A stretch of 64,000 bases of DNA from Planctomycetota bacterium (GTDB lineage: Bacteria; Planctomycetota; UBA1135; GCA-002686595), in NCBI GenBank assembly GCA_016709875.1, contig JADJLZ010000006.1, positions 248,001 to 312,000 on the forward strand, given 5' to 3'. Numbering within the stretch: position 1 is the stretch's first letter; every line of letters starts with the position of its first letter. The position numbers were made by a program, and so were the translations under genes. Of this stretch, positions 53,472 to 61,567 are shown one piece after another. Under the pieces are notes generated by a model. It did not search any database. It was not told the origin of the DNA and saw nothing but the letters and a program-made list of their open reading frames with translations.

Positions 53472-54848
53472 ATGCCCCGAACGAGCACGCGGACCGCCCT
53501 TCCGACCTCATGTGAGCCCGTTGCGCTGCCCGGAGGGGAGCGCGAGTTCGACGGCGAGCTCCGCGCGCGCATCGCGGACCGCAGCGCGCGCGTGGGCGTC
53601 ATCGGCCTGGGTGCGGTTGGATTGCCGCTCGCCGAGGCCTTCCTCGAGGCGGGCTTTCGGGTCGAGGGCTACGACTCCGACGCGCAGCGCGTCGCGGAGC
53701 TCACGCGCGGGTTGAACCCGCTCGAGCACCTCGCGCCCGGGATGGTGCAGCGCATGCGCGCCTGCGGCCGCTTCGAGCCGAGCGCCGACGAGTCGCGCCT
53801 GGCCGAGCTCGACGTGGCGCTCGTCTGTGTGCCGACGCCGCTCGACTCACGAGGCGCGCCCGATCTGGGCTGCGTGCGCGCGGCGGCCCGCATGCTCGCT
53901 CAGCGGCTGCCCGCGGGCGCGCTGATCGTGCTCGAATCGACGACCTGGCCGGGGACCACGCGCGAGGTTCTGGGGGAGATCCTGCGCGCGCACGGCCGCG
54001 CACCGGGCGAGGACCTGCTGCTGGCGTACTCGCCCGAGCGCGAGGACCCCGGCCGCGAGGGCGCGCGCACCGCGACGATTCCCAAGCTCGTCGGCGGCAC
54101 CTGCGAGCGCTCGCGCCGCGCCGCAGCGGAGCTGTACCGCGCGGCCGTGCGTGAGGTGCACGAGGTCTCGAGCGCGGAGATCGCCGAGGCCGCCAAGCTG
54201 TTCGAGAACGTCTTCCGCGCGGTCAACATCGCGCTGGTGAACGAACTCAAGCTGGTGCTCGAGCGCGCGGGCATCGACGTGTGGGAGACGCTCGCGGCGG
54301 CGGGCACCAAGCCCTTCGGGTTCCAGCGCTTCGCGCCCGGTCCGGGCACGGGCGGCCAGTGCATCCCGGTCGATCCGCGCTACTACGCCGCGTTCGCGCA
54401 GGCGCTCGGCATGCGCGCGCGCCTGGTCGAGGAGGCCGACGCGCTCAACCGCGCGATGCCCGCACACGTCGTCGAGCGCACGCGCGCGGCGCTGGGCTCG
54501 CGCGGGACGTCGCTCGAGGGCGCGCGCGTGCTCGTGCTCGGCGTGGCGTACAAGAAGGACGTCGACATCACCTCGGAATCGCCCGCGCTGGAGATCCTGC
54601 GCCTGTTCGCGGCGGGGGGCGCGGAGGTTGCCTACAGCGATCCGCACGTCGAGGAGCTCGCGCCGAGTGGGCTGCGCTCGCGCGAGCTCGACGCGCGCGC
54701 TCTCGAGTCGAGCGACGCGGTTGTGCTCGTCACCGACCACTCGCGCTTCGACTACGCGCTGGTTGCGCGGCACGCGCGACTGGTCGTCGACACGCGCCGC
54801 GCCTTCGCCGAGCGCGGCCTCGCGCACGCAAACGTGGTCGGGGCCTGA
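53472..54848 (+). CDS. Nucleotide-sugar dehydrogenase (UDP-glucose/UDP-ManNAc type)
   Basis: A 458-residue NAD-dependent enzyme oxidising a UDP-sugar to its uronic acid for polysaccharide synthesis. VGVIGLGAVGLPLAEAF is the NAD site, SPEREDPGREG and KLFENVFRAVNIALVNELKLVLERAGIDVWE the linker helix, and GPGTGGQCIPVDPRYYA carries the catalytic Cys. ARVLVLGVAYKKDVDITSESPALEIL is the C-terminal nucleotide lobe. The pattern is nearer WecC/UDP-N-acetyl-mannosamine dehydrogenase than UDP-glucose dehydrogenase. No other sugar genes are nearby. Confidence 0.88.
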   Translation: MPRTSTRTALPTSCEPVALPGGEREFDGELRARIADRSARVGVIGLGAVGLPLAEAFLEAGFRVEGYDSDAQRVAELTRGLNPLEHLAPGMVQRMRACGRFEPSADESRLAELDVALVCVPTPLDSRGAPDLGCVRAAARMLAQRLPAGALIVLESTTWPGTTREVLGEILRAHGRAPGEDLLLAYSPEREDPGREGARTATIPKLVGGTCERSRRAAAELYRAAVREVHEVSSAEIAEAAKLFENVFRAVNIALVNELKLVLERAGIDVWETLAAAGTKPFGFQRFAPGPGTGGQCIPVDPRYYAAFAQALGMRARLVEEADALNRAMPAHVVERTRAALGSRGTSLEGARVLVLGVAYKKDVDITSESPALEILRLFAAGGAEVAYSDPHVEELAPSGLRSRELDARALESSDAVVLVTDHSRFDYALVARHARLVVDTRRAFAERGLAHANVVGA

Positions 54849-54866
54849 AGCGCCGGCTTCGCGCGC

Positions 54867-56285
54867 CTACTTCACGCTCTGCCCGCCGATCACCCAGCCG
54901 TCGAAGCTCCCAGCCGGGACCCAGGGGAGCAGGGTGTGCACCGCGGCGAGCCGGTCGGCGTCGGACTCGCTCGAATCCTCGGCGATCCGCATCAGGAAGG
55001 TCTTCGCCCGCTCGCGCTCGCCGTTGCCGGAGTTGATCAGCACATTGCCCGCCACGAGCACCGCGTTGCGAGTGGGAATACCCTGGGCGGAATCCGTGCG
55101 CAGGCCATGCATCGATTCGAGCTCGTTGAGCAGTTCCGTGCCCGAGGCCCGGCCCAGGCTCGAGGTGAGCAGCGCCTGCGAGCGCACGCTCACGTCCGGA
55201 TCGGTGCGCGCGATTCCGAGCAGCACCGGCTCGCCCTCGCCCTGCAGGCCCGAGACGATCATCTTGCGCGCCAGCGGATTGCCGCCGGCCGAGACCAGGT
55301 CGCTGTAGCGTTCGGCCAGGGCCTCCGCTCCGCCCTCGCGCATGCCGAGCAGCGTGAACTCGTTGTACATGCTGCTGTTCGCCAGGCGCGCGAGCGAGAG
55401 CGCCGCGAGGTCCACCGGTGCGGAGGTCGCGATCGCGTAGGCGATCGCGCTGCGCAGGGCGGCGTTCCCGCGCGAGTCGGCGAAGAGGTTCTCCGCCAGC
55501 GGCAGCCAACTCGCCGCGTCCGTGCGCAGCAGCGCCGAGAGCGAGAGCTTGACCGCGGTGGGGTCCTGCCCCTCGGTCAGGAACAGCGCGCGGAATTCCT
55601 CCAGGCCGCGTCCGTCCGCGAGGTTCTCGGCCATGTGCACGAGCAGCGAGCTGTAGAGCTCGGCCTGCTCGGGATGCAGACCGCGCAGCTCGAGGATCTT
55701 GCCCAGGAAGCTGAGGTCGAGCACGAAGCGTTCCCCCGCGCGCGCCTCGATCAGCTGCTGGGCGAGATCCTGCTGCTCGGGTGCGGCCACCGCGGCGAGC
55801 GCCTCGAGCACGTGGACGGTGAACGCGTGGCCGTCCACCGCGACCGTGCACCCCGCAGAGCTGTAGCAGGAGACCGCCGCTCCCAGACCCAGGACGCAGC
55901 CCGCGCGCGCGACCTCGTCCTCCTGCAGTGCGCCTCCGGCGAGCAGTGCGAGAGCCTCCTCGCAGCGCGCCGGCTCGCGCAGCAGCGCCTCGAGCGCCGC
56001 GCCGAGCGCGACGGAGTCCTGCGCCGAATAGGAGAGCGCGATGCGCCGCAGGATTGCGACCAGGTCCTCGGCCGCTGGCTCCTCACCGACCGCCACCTCG
56101 GCCGCGGGCACGCGGGCCCGCGGCGAGGTCTTCGCGCTCTCGAGCAGGGTCAGCGGATCCTCGCTCGGCGCCGCAGCGGCAGCGGTCGGGTCGAGCGCGA
56201 GCTCTCCGGGTCTTCCGGCGCCACACTTGGACTCCCAGCACAGGGCCAGGAACACACAGGCGATGCAGGCGAGGATCCAACGCAT
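54867..56285 (-). CDS. Exported hypothetical protein with HEAT-like helical repeats
   Basis: A 472-residue protein of unknown function with a signal peptide (MRWILACIACVFLALCWESKCG) that may be a lipoprotein signal. The rest is alpha-helical with repeat-like pairs (ALGAALEALLREPARCEEALALLAGG, ALRSAIAYAIATSAPVDLAALSLARL, PVLLGIARTDPDVSVRSQALLTSSLG), as in HEAT/armadillo proteins. A GGAG precedes the ATG. It follows a smaller secreted gene by 39 bp and may share its transcript. Confidence 0.6.
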   Translation of the reverse strand: MRWILACIACVFLALCWESKCGAGRPGELALDPTAAAAAPSEDPLTLLESAKTSPRARVPAAEVAVGEEPAAEDLVAILRRIALSYSAQDSVALGAALEALLREPARCEEALALLAGGALQEDEVARAGCVLGLGAAVSCYSSAGCTVAVDGHAFTVHVLEALAAVAAPEQQDLAQQLIEARAGERFVLDLSFLGKILELRGLHPEQAELYSSLLVHMAENLADGRGLEEFRALFLTEGQDPTAVKLSLSALLRTDAASWLPLAENLFADSRGNAALRSAIAYAIATSAPVDLAALSLARLANSSMYNEFTLLGMREGGAEALAERYSDLVSAGGNPLARKMIVSGLQGEGEPVLLGIARTDPDVSVRSQALLTSSLGRASGTELLNELESMHGLRTDSAQGIPTRNAVLVAGNVLINSGNGERERAKTFLMRIAEDSSESDADRLAAVHTLLPWVPAGSFDGWVIGGQSVK

Positions 56286-56324
56286 GAGAGACTCCGTGTC
56301 GTGGTTTCGGGGTGCGGGAGTCGG

Positions 56325-56762
56325 CTACGGGCACTGGAAGGTCTGGCCGGTCGCGATCGTCCCGATCGTGCCCGCCAACTGGCACTCGCAGCTCGTGTAT
56401 TCGAGCCAGTGCCCCAGATGAGGAGTGCACTGACAGCGATAGAACTCGATCGCGACGCTCCCGGTCTCCTCGCAGTCGGTCCCCGGATTCGATTCGCCCT
56501 GACACTCGAAGTGCGCCGCGACGTGCGTGAAGCCCGTCGCGCAGCGGGACCGACCGAGCACGATGGTCACGCCGAGGATCACGACGTGGGTGTTGCAGAT
56601 CCGCACCGGCGCGATCGTCGACGTGGCTTCCGCGATGGCTGACGCTCGGACGTGCGGGCAGCCGCTCCCGACCTGAGCCTGGGCGGGTGTGCAGACGGAG
56701 GCAGCGAGCGCGAGGGCGGGGAGAATGGCAGCGTTGCAGAGTGTCGCGAGCGGGGTGCGCAT
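56325..56762 (-). CDS. Small secreted Cys-rich protein
   Basis: A 145-residue exported protein with a signal peptide ending ASVCTPAQAQ. The mature part has ten or so cysteines (GSGCPHV, RICNTH, RCATGF, FECQGE, DCEETG, RCQCTPH, SCECQLAG), so several disulfides are likely. No known domain. Gap of 154 bp to selD, which contains a two-tier hairpin. Confidence 0.6.
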   Translation of the reverse strand: MRTPLATLCNAAILPALALAASVCTPAQAQVGSGCPHVRASAIAEATSTIAPVRICNTHVVILGVTIVLGRSRCATGFTHVAAHFECQGESNPGTDCEETGSVAIEFYRCQCTPHLGHWLEYTSCECQLAGTIGTIATGQTFQCP

Positions 56763-56774
56763 GATTCCTCCAGG

Positions 56775-56818
56775 GTCTTCGGGACGGCACCCGGAGCGGG
56801 TGCTTCCACCCCGAAGAC
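56775..56818. other. Two-tier inverted repeat upstream of selD
   Basis: An outer 9-bp stem (GTCTTCGGG 56775-56783 with CCCGAAGAC 56810-56818) encloses a 7-bp stem (GCACCCG 56787-56793 with CGGGTGC 56797-56803). It lies between the divergent secreted gene and selD, about 100 bp before the selD start. It might be a leader structure or an operator; nothing else supports a role. Confidence 0.4.
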
Positions 56819-56916
56819 GCTCGGACCCCCTCGAGGTTGCGCCTCCGGGGAAGAAAAACCTGGCGCTGGGGAGCTACACTCGCGCCTTCGCGGACCTCCG
56901 TCCGTGATCCAAGACC

Positions 56917-57984
56917 ATGTCCGACACCCAAAAACGTCTCACCGACTACGCCGACTGCGCGGGTTGAGCGGCCAAGCTCCCGCAAGGGGAGCTCGCGCAC
57001 GTGCTGCGCGGCCTCACGACCGGCGAGAAGGACGAGCGCTTGCTCGTGGGACCTGAAAGCTTCGACGATGCAGGCATCGTCGATCTCCGGGGCGTCGAAG
57101 GTCTGCCCGCAGATACGAACGTCGCGCTGGTCCAGACCGTGGACTACTTCCCGCCGGTCGTCGACGACCCGTACTTCTACGGTGCGATCGCGGCCGCGAA
57201 CTCGCTCTCGGATGTCTACGCGATGGGGGGCAAGCCGCTCTCCGCGCTCAACCTGGCCGGCATCCCGCGCGACTTCCCCAAGGAGTGGACCGCCGAGGTC
57301 TTCCGCGGCGGCTTTGAGAAGATGCGCGAGGCGCGCTGCATGGTCGCCGGCGGCCACACCGTGGCCTCGAACGAGGCGCTCTTCGGCTTCGCCGTCACCG
57401 GCATCGTCGACCGTCGCCGCGTCGCCGCGAACAGCGGCGCGAAGCTGGGCGACCGCCTGTACCTGACCAAGTCGCTGGGCATGGGCACACTGACGACCGC
57501 CGGCAAGCGCCAGAAGCTCTCGTGGAAGGAGCTCGAGCCCGCCGCGCGCCAGATGGCGACGCTCAATTCGCTCGCCGCCGACGCCATGAACGCCGTGCGC
57601 GCGCACGCCGCGACCGACATCACGGGCTTTGGCCTGGTCGGCCACGCGCGCAACATCGCCGCCGCGAGCGCGGTCACGCTGCGCCTGGAGCTCGCGCGCA
57701 TGCCGCTCTTCGAGCGCGCCCACGAGCTCGCGAGCGCGGGCTTCCTCTCTGGCGGCGCCAAGCGCGGCCGCAAGGGCCTCGCCGAGGACGTCTCGATCCG
57801 CGCGGGCCTGGACGAGACGCTCGTCAACCTGGCCTTCGACGCCGAGACCTCGGGCGGCCTGCTGATCGCCGTCTCCGCCGAGAACGCGCCCGCGCTCGAG
57901 CGCGAGCTCGCCGCGCGCAGTCAGCTCGTGTGCGCCCTGGGCGAGGTGCTGCCGCGCGCCGAACGCCTGATTGAGCTCGTCTGA
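56917..57984 (+). CDS. selD: Selenide, water dikinase, a selenoprotein (Sec17 at an in-frame UGA)
   Basis: Makes selenophosphate, the selenium donor for SelA. The frame from ATG 56917 reads MSDTQKRLTDYADCAG, a TGA (56965-56967), then AAKLPQGELAHVLRG and the rest of SelD in the same frame. The UGA falls at residue 17 and Lys at 20, exactly the catalytic Cys17/Lys20 positions of E. coli SelD, so it encodes selenocysteine. Later motifs: VDYFPPVVDDPYFYGAIAAANSLSDVYAMGGKPLSALNL, GGHTV and FVTG-type ATP site (GFAVTGIV), and TDITGFGLVGHA. A shorter start at 57001 (MLRGL) would lose the active site. Two bases before the next gene. Confidence 0.94.
56968..56996 (+). promoter_or_regulatory. Candidate bacterial SECIS element in selD
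   Basis: Just after the UGA, GCG (56968-56970) pairs with CGC (56994-56996) and AGCTCCC (56975-56981) with GGGAGCT (56987-56993), leaving a four-base bulge and the loop GCAAG. Loop starts about 15 nt after the UGA, near the usual range for SelB-binding hairpins. It also encodes KLPQGE, so it is under dual constraint. Confidence 0.6.
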
Positions 57985-57986
57985 AC

Positions 57987-59477
57987 GTGGCGCGCGCGAG
58001 CGAGCTCGATCCCGCAGCCTGCGCGCGCGCGGTCCCCGGCCCGCCCTTCGTGATCGGCGAGCGCGGCTCGCCGCTCGAGGCGCCCGAGAACACGCTGCCC
58101 GGCTTCGCGCGTGCGCTGGAGCTCGGCCTCGACGGCTTCGCGGCCGACGTGCGCCCCACGCGCGACCGCGCGCTCGTGCTCGTCGCCGACGAGACGCTCG
58201 AGCGCAGCACCACCGGCTCGGGCAAGGTCGCCGAGCGCCGTCTGGTCGAGATCGCGGGCGCCGACGCGGGCGCCAACTTCTCGGCGCGCTTCCGCGGCAC
58301 GCGCGTGCCGCTGCTCGAGGAGGCGCTGGAGCTCGCGCCGCCCGCGGGTGGCGAGCGCCGCTGGCTGCATGTGCACGAGCGCGGGATCGCCGCCGCGATC
58401 GCAGCCGACGCGCAGCGCACCTGCGGCGCGCAGCCGCTGCGCGTCGTCTCCGAAATCCACGACGTGTGCCTGGAGGCGCGCGACGCCGGCCTCGCCGCGA
58501 TCCTCGTCGCGCGCGTCGCCGAGGAGAAGCTCTTCGACTTCGTGCGCCAGGAGCGCCTCGCGGGCTGCGCGCTGCCGCTCGCGCAGTGGCGCAGCGCGGG
58601 CGAGCGCTTCGCGAACATCCACGAGCGCGTCGCGCTCGGCCTCGACGCACCCGCCGAGCAGCTCGAGGCCTGCCGCCTTGGGTTGACGGCGTTCACGACG
58701 CGCGAGCCGCTGCGCGCCCTCGCCGTGCGCGCGCTCGCGCGCCTCGCGCCGCAGGACAGCGGTCCCTTCCCGATCACCTGCGAGCCGCTCGAGCTGCAAC
58801 CCTCGGACACGGGCAGCGCGCGCGGCGACTGGTTCGGCAGCTGGGACAGCCAGGCGCGCGTGCGGAATCCCTTCGCCTTCGCCGTGCGCGTCACCGCCGG
58901 CATCCTCCCGCGCCACGGCGCCTTCGAGATCCAGAAGCTGCCGCTGGCCTTCGAGCTCGCGCCCGGCGAGGAAGCGCGCGTGCCCTTCGAGCTCGCCGGC
59001 GGAGCCTGGCGGCCCGGCGCCGATCCGTGCTTCTTCGCGCTCATGCGCTGGAGGCGCGCACCCGGTCGCGCCGCCGGCGCGTTGCTGCTCGACGCGCCGC
59101 TCGAGCGCGTGCGCACGGCGATCGCCGACGCGCTGCCGACGCGCTTGACGCTGCTGCGCGAAACGAAGAACGACCCGCCCGCGACGATGCTCCTGCGCCG
59201 GCGCGGCAGGAGCCTCTTCGTCAGCCTCGAGAGCGGGATCACGCCGCAGCTCGCGCACACGGTGGTGTTCCTCGAGGGCGAGTACTTCTTCGGCGCGCGC
59301 GGCGTGCGCGTGCCGCTGCCCGAGGATTTCGATGCGCGCCGTGGCGGTGTGCGCTTCAGCTGCGGCGTGTTCACGCTCGAGCACGGCGAACGGCTCGTGC
59401 GCCGCTGGGCCGGCGGCGTGCCGGATCCGGTCGGCTGCGGTTCGCCGGGATATCTGTTTCCGCGCGGGCAGGCGTAG
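57987..59477 (+). CDS. Glycerophosphodiester phosphodiesterase-like protein, catalytic residues degenerate
   Basis: A 496-residue protein. Residues about 20-75 follow the GDPD pattern (GERGSPLEAPENTLPGFARALELGLDGFAADVRPTRDRALVLVADETLERSTTGSG), but the catalytic His of HRG is Glu (ERG), the Glu of ExD is Ala and the second His of HDE is Ala. It is probably a pseudoenzyme. The C-terminal half (from about 270) is a separate beta-rich region that I do not recognise (for example WFGSWDSQARVRNPFAFAVRVTAG). No signal peptide. GTG start two bases after selD. Confidence 0.55.
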   Translation: MARASELDPAACARAVPGPPFVIGERGSPLEAPENTLPGFARALELGLDGFAADVRPTRDRALVLVADETLERSTTGSGKVAERRLVEIAGADAGANFSARFRGTRVPLLEEALELAPPAGGERRWLHVHERGIAAAIAADAQRTCGAQPLRVVSEIHDVCLEARDAGLAAILVARVAEEKLFDFVRQERLAGCALPLAQWRSAGERFANIHERVALGLDAPAEQLEACRLGLTAFTTREPLRALAVRALARLAPQDSGPFPITCEPLELQPSDTGSARGDWFGSWDSQARVRNPFAFAVRVTAGILPRHGAFEIQKLPLAFELAPGEEARVPFELAGGAWRPGADPCFFALMRWRRAPGRAAGALLLDAPLERVRTAIADALPTRLTLLRETKNDPPATMLLRRRGRSLFVSLESGITPQLAHTVVFLEGEYFFGARGVRVPLPEDFDARRGGVRFSCGVFTLEHGERLVRRWAGGVPDPVGCGSPGYLFPRGQA

Positions 59478-59490
59478 AATCGGGAGCCTC

Positions 59491-60453
59491 ATGAAACTCC
59501 ACCTTGCCGCCGCCGCGGTCGTTCTGCTCCTCAGCCCGCGCGCCGACACGCTCACGTTTGCGATCGAGAAGGGCGCCAAGCTCGACAAGCACTTCGAGCT
59601 TGGCCTCGAGTTCCACTCCGACACGATCCAGATCTCGATCGACGGCAAGCCGCTGCCCGACGAGGTGCTCGAGAAGTTCGAGATCACGATGTCGACCGCC
59701 GTCGAGCTCGAGGTCGAGGACGAGTACCGCGCAGTCGAGAAAGGGCGGCCGAGCGAGCTCCTGCGCCATTTCCGCAAGGTTCAGAACCACGAGACCGCGC
59801 ACGAGGCACTGCCCGCGGGCAAGCCCAAGGATCGCGACGAGACGCACACGAGCCCACTGGAAGATCACGCGGTCGAGTTCCGCTGGAACGCGAAGGACGA
59901 GAGCTGGGAGCGCTCCTTCTCCGGCGGCGAGGGCGACAAGGCGAGCCTCGAACCGCTGCACGAGGACATGGACTTCCTTGCGCTCGTCGAGGGCGGCAAG
60001 CTCGAGGAGGGCGCGAGCTGGAAGATCGACGTCGCGCACTTCGCGGAGCTCGTCAAGCCCGGCGGCGAGCTCTCGTTCCCGAAGAAGAAGGACGCGAACG
60101 TGCAGTTCGAGTTCGGGAAGAACGCCAGCGGCAAGATCGAGGCGAGCTACGGCGGCACGCGCGAGGAAGGCGGGCGCAAGCTGGCCGTGATCAAGCTCGA
60201 AGCGCACGTGAAGACCTCGCAGGAGGCCAATCCCGACGCGCCGATGCCGCTCGCGCTCGAGGGCGGGCTCGAACTCGAGGGCGAGTACCTCTGGGACCTC
60301 GCCGCGCAGCACCTCGCCTCGTACTCGATCCACGGGCCTGCGACGCTGGTCGCGACGGGCGAGCGCACGCTCACGACCAAGAACGGCGAGGCGACGATGA
60401 AGATGCGCTTCGAGTTCGCAGGCGAACTGAAGGCCAAGGGCCGGATCGAGTGA
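59491..60453 (+). CDS. Secreted hypothetical protein
   Basis: A 320-residue exported protein: signal peptide MKLHLAAAAVVLLLSPRADT, then an acidic and basic-charged beta-rich domain (HFELGLEFHSDTIQISIDGK, YLWDLAAQHLASYSIHGPATLVATGER). No known domain; it could be a lipid- or polymer-binding protein by shape, but nothing proves it. TAGAAT lies 10 nt before the ATG. Converges on the DinB-like gene with one base between stops. Confidence 0.6.
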   Translation: MKLHLAAAAVVLLLSPRADTLTFAIEKGAKLDKHFELGLEFHSDTIQISIDGKPLPDEVLEKFEITMSTAVELEVEDEYRAVEKGRPSELLRHFRKVQNHETAHEALPAGKPKDRDETHTSPLEDHAVEFRWNAKDESWERSFSGGEGDKASLEPLHEDMDFLALVEGGKLEEGASWKIDVAHFAELVKPGGELSFPKKKDANVQFEFGKNASGKIEASYGGTREEGGRKLAVIKLEAHVKTSQEANPDAPMPLALEGGLELEGEYLWDLAAQHLASYSIHGPATLVATGERTLTTKNGEATMKMRFEFAGELKAKGRIE

Positions 60454-60454
60454 G

Positions 60455-60925
60455 CTAGCGCGCCGCGCGCGGCCGCGCGAGCAGCGCCTCGATCGAGCGC
60501 CGATGCTGCGCGTCGTGCTCGCACATCAGGCGCGACAGGTCGCCGAGGACGAGCGCGCCGTGTCCTTCCTGGACTCCGCTGCGGTGGCGCTGCCCTTCGT
60601 CGAGCGCGCGCAGCCGCGCGAGCGCGGTCGAGCGCGCGGCGCGGAAGCGCTGCAGTCCGAGGTAGGGGTCTTTCGCGTTGTAGTCGCGCGCCGCGGCGAC
60701 GGCGTCGCCGTCGAAATCCTCGAGCCGCGGTGCGTCCTCGGCCAGCAGGCGCTCGATGCGCACGAGGTAGCCCTCGCGTTCGAGATCGGCGAGGTGCCAG
60801 AGCTCCTCGCACAGCGACCAGCTCTCCGGATCGGGCCGCGCGCGCGCCCCGGGATCGCCCAGCTGGTCGAGCGCGCCCGTGAGGAAGCGCGGGAACTCCT
60901 CGAGCTGCTTCAGGAATTCGTCCAC
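60455..60925 (-). CDS. DinB-superfamily (DUF664-like) protein
   Basis: A 156-residue four-helix-bundle protein of the DinB/YfiT superfamily, which binds metal through three histidines. Visible: SLCEELWHLADLEREGYLVRIERLL (His in WHLADLE), the helix LQRFRAARSTALARLRALDEG, and LMCEHDAQHRRSIEALL (two His). Members act as thiol transferases or have unknown roles. Start is a GTG at 60925 (VDEFLKQL); a TTG at 60976 is possible. Confidence 0.65.
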   Translation of the reverse strand: MDEFLKQLEEFPRFLTGALDQLGDPGARARPDPESWSLCEELWHLADLEREGYLVRIERLLAEDAPRLEDFDGDAVAAARDYNAKDPYLGLQRFRAARSTALARLRALDEGQRHRSGVQEGHGALVLGDLSRLMCEHDAQHRRSIEALLARPRAAR

Positions 60926-61012
60926 GAGGCGGATTCTAGCGTCCGGGCGAGGCCGCCGAGCAGCGCGCGATTGCAACCCTGGCTGCGGGCGCTTCTAATC
61001 CTCGGCCCGCGC

Positions 61013-61110
61013 GGGAGTGGATCGGTGCTGGTGTGCTGCCCGGTCTTCAAAGCCGGTCGGGGCTCGTGAACAGCGGGCCCGGTGGGTTCGATTCCCATGC
61101 ACTCCCGCCA
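61013..61110 (+). tRNA. selC: tRNA-Sec (anticodon UCA)
   Basis: A 98-nt selenocysteine tRNA. The acceptor GGGAGTG pairs with CACTCCC, followed by the discriminator G and an encoded CCA. The anticodon loop is C-T-TCA-A-A within CCGGT...GCCGG, giving UCA, which reads UGA. The long variable arm (CGGGGCTCGTGAACAGCGGGCCCG region) and T-arm GTGGG-TTCGATT-CCCAT are as in bacterial tRNA-Sec. The eighth acceptor pair seems to be G-G. The upstream sequence is short (87 bp to the DinB-like gene). Confidence 0.93.
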
Positions 61111-61114
61111 TTCC

Positions 61115-61131
61115 GCCCGCGCAAAGCGGGC
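61115..61131 (+). terminator. Hairpin after tRNA-Sec
   Basis: GCCCGC (61115-61120) pairs with GCGGGC (61126-61131) around GCAAA, starting 5 nt after the CCA end. No T-run follows, so termination is only a possibility. Confidence 0.4.
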
Positions 61132-61141
61132 AGCGCGCGGC

Positions 61142-61381
61142 TCACCAGCGCGTCAGCAGGCCTGCGAGCACGTCGATGTGCTTCTGCAGGATGAACATGC
61201 GCCGGACGTGCGCGAGGCCGTTGCCGGCGCAGAACGGGCAGTCGAGCGGCTCGGGCGGCGGATCGTCACGCACGGTCGAGCTCTGCGCGTGGGCCGTCGC
61301 GGGCAGCGTCGCGGCAGAGTTGCTCGAGGCAACGAAGAGGCTCGCTGCGAGGACCAGTGCCGCCGGGATCGAGAACTTCAT
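61142..61381 (-). CDS. Small secreted protein with CxxC
   Basis: A 79-residue exported peptide with a signal sequence (MKFSIPAALVLAASLFVASSNSA), a Pro/Glu-rich linker and a C-terminal CPFCAGNGLAHVRRMF. The CxxC could bind metal or be redox-active. AGGAG lies about 8 nt before the ATG. It ends at a TGA; the next codons (AARCPLCAGG) would read on, but a Sec role there is unsupported. Located between tRNA-Sec and nfeD. Confidence 0.5.
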   Translation of the reverse strand: MKFSIPAALVLAASLFVASSNSAATLPATAHAQSSTVRDDPPPEPLDCPFCAGNGLAHVRRMFILQKHIDVLAGLLTRW

Positions 61382-61567
61382 GAAGGGTCTCCTGCTCTGC
61401 TCTACACTTCGAGCGTAGCACTCCCGGCCACGCTCGCAAGCAAGTTGTTATCGGCTGGGAACGGGCGGTGGCAGAAGGCCTTCGCACGCGTTCCAGAACC
61501 GCTACCTGGACTCCTGCAGCGGAACGTGCCCGGGTGTGTGGAGCCGCGAATCGCTAGACTGCGGGGC

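Noticed and set aside
61142..61144. TGA at the end of the small CxxC protein as a selenocysteine codon, since CPLC follows
   Set aside because: No hairpin of SECIS type is evident, the extension would run into the tRNA-Sec terminator region, and no homologue is known to me.
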